Virus record (IMG/VR): IMGVR_UViG_3300033145_002833
Span: 1 to 39,964 of that record
Reading direction: 5' to 3' (one strand)
DNA from: a virus
Length of the DNA: 39,964 bases
A model generated the notes under the pieces. It did no database searches. It was not told the origin of the DNA and saw only the letters and a program-made list of their open reading frames with translations. The position numbers and the translations under genes are program-made. Below, piece after piece: positions 39,312 to 39,964 of this stretch; position 1 is the first letter of the stretch; every line of letters begins with the position of its first letter.

Positions 39312-39964
39312 CGCGGAAGACTCCTTCTCGACAGCCCATACTGAGACCGCATCAGCCGGTCGAGAGGCCCGCCGCGAAGATCGCTCGACACCGTGTCGCG
39401 CACAAAGGCGCGGAGCATTCGCGTCCCGTCCGCGTTGGTAGTCTCTTGCGTTTCGATCTGCTCTCCGCTTTGCCGCTGGTCGATGATCTGGATTACAGCC
39501 GACTCTTTCGAGATTACAGCCGGCCCTTTCTTCCCCGGCACAAGACCAGGTTTCGCCGCCTCGATGCCGCCGCCCGCAGCTGCGCTTTCACGGAATAGCC
39601 CGCCGAGCAACCCGCCGAGCAACCCGCCGATGCCACCGGCGGCCGCCCCCATACCCGCCCCGATCATATTCGAAATAGGTCCGACTAAGGCTGCCTGAAT
39701 TACGATATCGATCAGGTTTTTGGCTATGTTGTCGAGCACGTCGCTCAGTTTCTCGCCCGACATGATAGCGTCCCCGAAGCCGGAAGTGATCGCCGTCCCC
39801 ATCTGATCGGCTACCTTCTGGGCCGCCGTTTGCGCCTTTTCTACCTGCTGTATCTGATTTTCGAGCCGCTTCAGCGCGTCGGTTCTCTGGTCCGCCGAGA
39901 TGACCCCGAGGTCATAGGCCTGGTTCACGAGGGCAATGGCCTCGGCGTGGCGCTCCTCCTCTGT
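39308..39964 (-). CDS. Tail tape measure protein, C-terminal part (begins at left end)
   Basis: This is the end of the 664-residue tape measure protein; bases 39909-39964 repeat the window start. It continues the coiled coil (RTDALKRLENQIQQVEKAQ), then has AITSGFGDAIMSGEKLSDVLDN and IAKNLIDIVIQAALVGPI, a conserved tape-measure C-terminal pattern. A glycine-rich hydrophobic stretch (MIGAGMGAAAGGIGGLLGG) and a tail with QETTNADGTRMLRAFVRDTV follow. The last part is typical of lambda-type tape measures and is sometimes removed on maturation. The stop overlaps the M-like start. Confidence 0.88.
   Translation of the reverse strand, partial: TEEERHAEAIALVNQAYDLGVISADQRTDALKRLENQIQQVEKAQTAAQKVADQMGTAITSGFGDAIMSGEKLSDVLDNIAKNLIDIVIQAALVGPISNMIGAGMGAAAGGIGGLLGGLLGGLFRESAAAGGGIEAAKPGLVPGKKGPAVISKESAVIQIIDQRQSGEQIETQETTNADGTRMLRAFVRDTVSSDLRGGPLDRLMRSQYGLSRRSLPR
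39909..39964. repeat. Terminal direct repeat, right copy (circular overlap)
   Basis: Exact copy of positions 1-56. See the left copy. When joined, the tape measure gene is intact. Confidence 0.93.

Noticed and set aside
1-39964. CRISPR array or integrase/attachment system
   Set aside because: No repeat-spacer pattern and no tyrosine or serine recombinase was found. The small excisionase-like proteins alone do not show lysogeny.

Overview
The window is a complete or nearly complete genome of a tailed double-stranded DNA phage of siphovirus type, assembled as a circle. The first 56 bases are repeated exactly as the last 56, and the tape measure gene reads without a break from the left end into the right end. 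The unique circle is therefore about 39,908 bp and the contig ends are arbitrary. The DNA looks GC-rich throughout. The lambda-like tail-tip order (tape measure, M-like, DUF1833/L-like, NlpC/K-like, fused I/J-like) suggests a Gram-negative-type host, but nothing identifies the host. I see no integrase, so the lifestyle is open.

Late block, minus strand, read leftward from about 12.9 kb through the contig junction to about 31.0 kb: small and large terminase, DUF1073-type portal, Mu F-like head protein, a small helix-turn-helix protein, DUF2213 prohead protease, a head decoration candidate, an encapsulin-like HK97-fold major capsid protein, a small AT-hook-like protein, four neck/tail-completion proteins with a membrane coiled-coil protein among them, two paralogous tail tube proteins, the G/GT chaperone pair made by a clear A AAA AAC -1 frameshift, the tape measure (664 aa across the junction), M-like, L-like, K-like, a 1519-aa tip protein carrying a LamG domain, a tail fibre, a small unknown protein and a secreted protein with a fibronectin-like domain.

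The plus strand begins with a lysis gene divergent from the terminase: a glucosaminidase-type endolysin fused to a holin-like membrane tail that also has its own internal start. After a hairpin comes a noncoding control region of about 475 bp. It holds eight GTGACG hexamers at roughly helical spacing, three TTAGCATC repeats, a 9-bp inverted repeat and a strong sigma70-type promoter. This is the best candidate for an origin or control region.

Early/middle block, plus strand, 14.3-28.4 kb: a DUF2284-like cysteine-rich protein, several small zinc-binding proteins, a DUF1376-like replication initiator, a DnaC-like helicase loader, RecT with an extra zinc-ribbon tail, a DUF2800 RecB/Cas4-like nuclease, a cytosine-C5 methyltransferase split by a frame change, an SbcC-like coiled-coil ATPase, a Dam-type adenine methyltransferase and a DUF5131 (Gp37/Gp68) protein. 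Replication starts with initiator and loader, recombination uses RecT, nuclease and ATPase, and the methyltransferases probably protect the DNA. A strong terminator closes this block.

A second plus-strand transcription unit (28.7-31.0 kb) has its own promoter, unknown small proteins and two helix-turn-helix regulators. It meets the late operon at a back-to-back terminator. The most notable observations are the phased hexamer array, the endolysin-holin fusion, the broken methyltransferase with six WPTP-type repeats, and a regulator gene with an in-frame TGA at codon 4.
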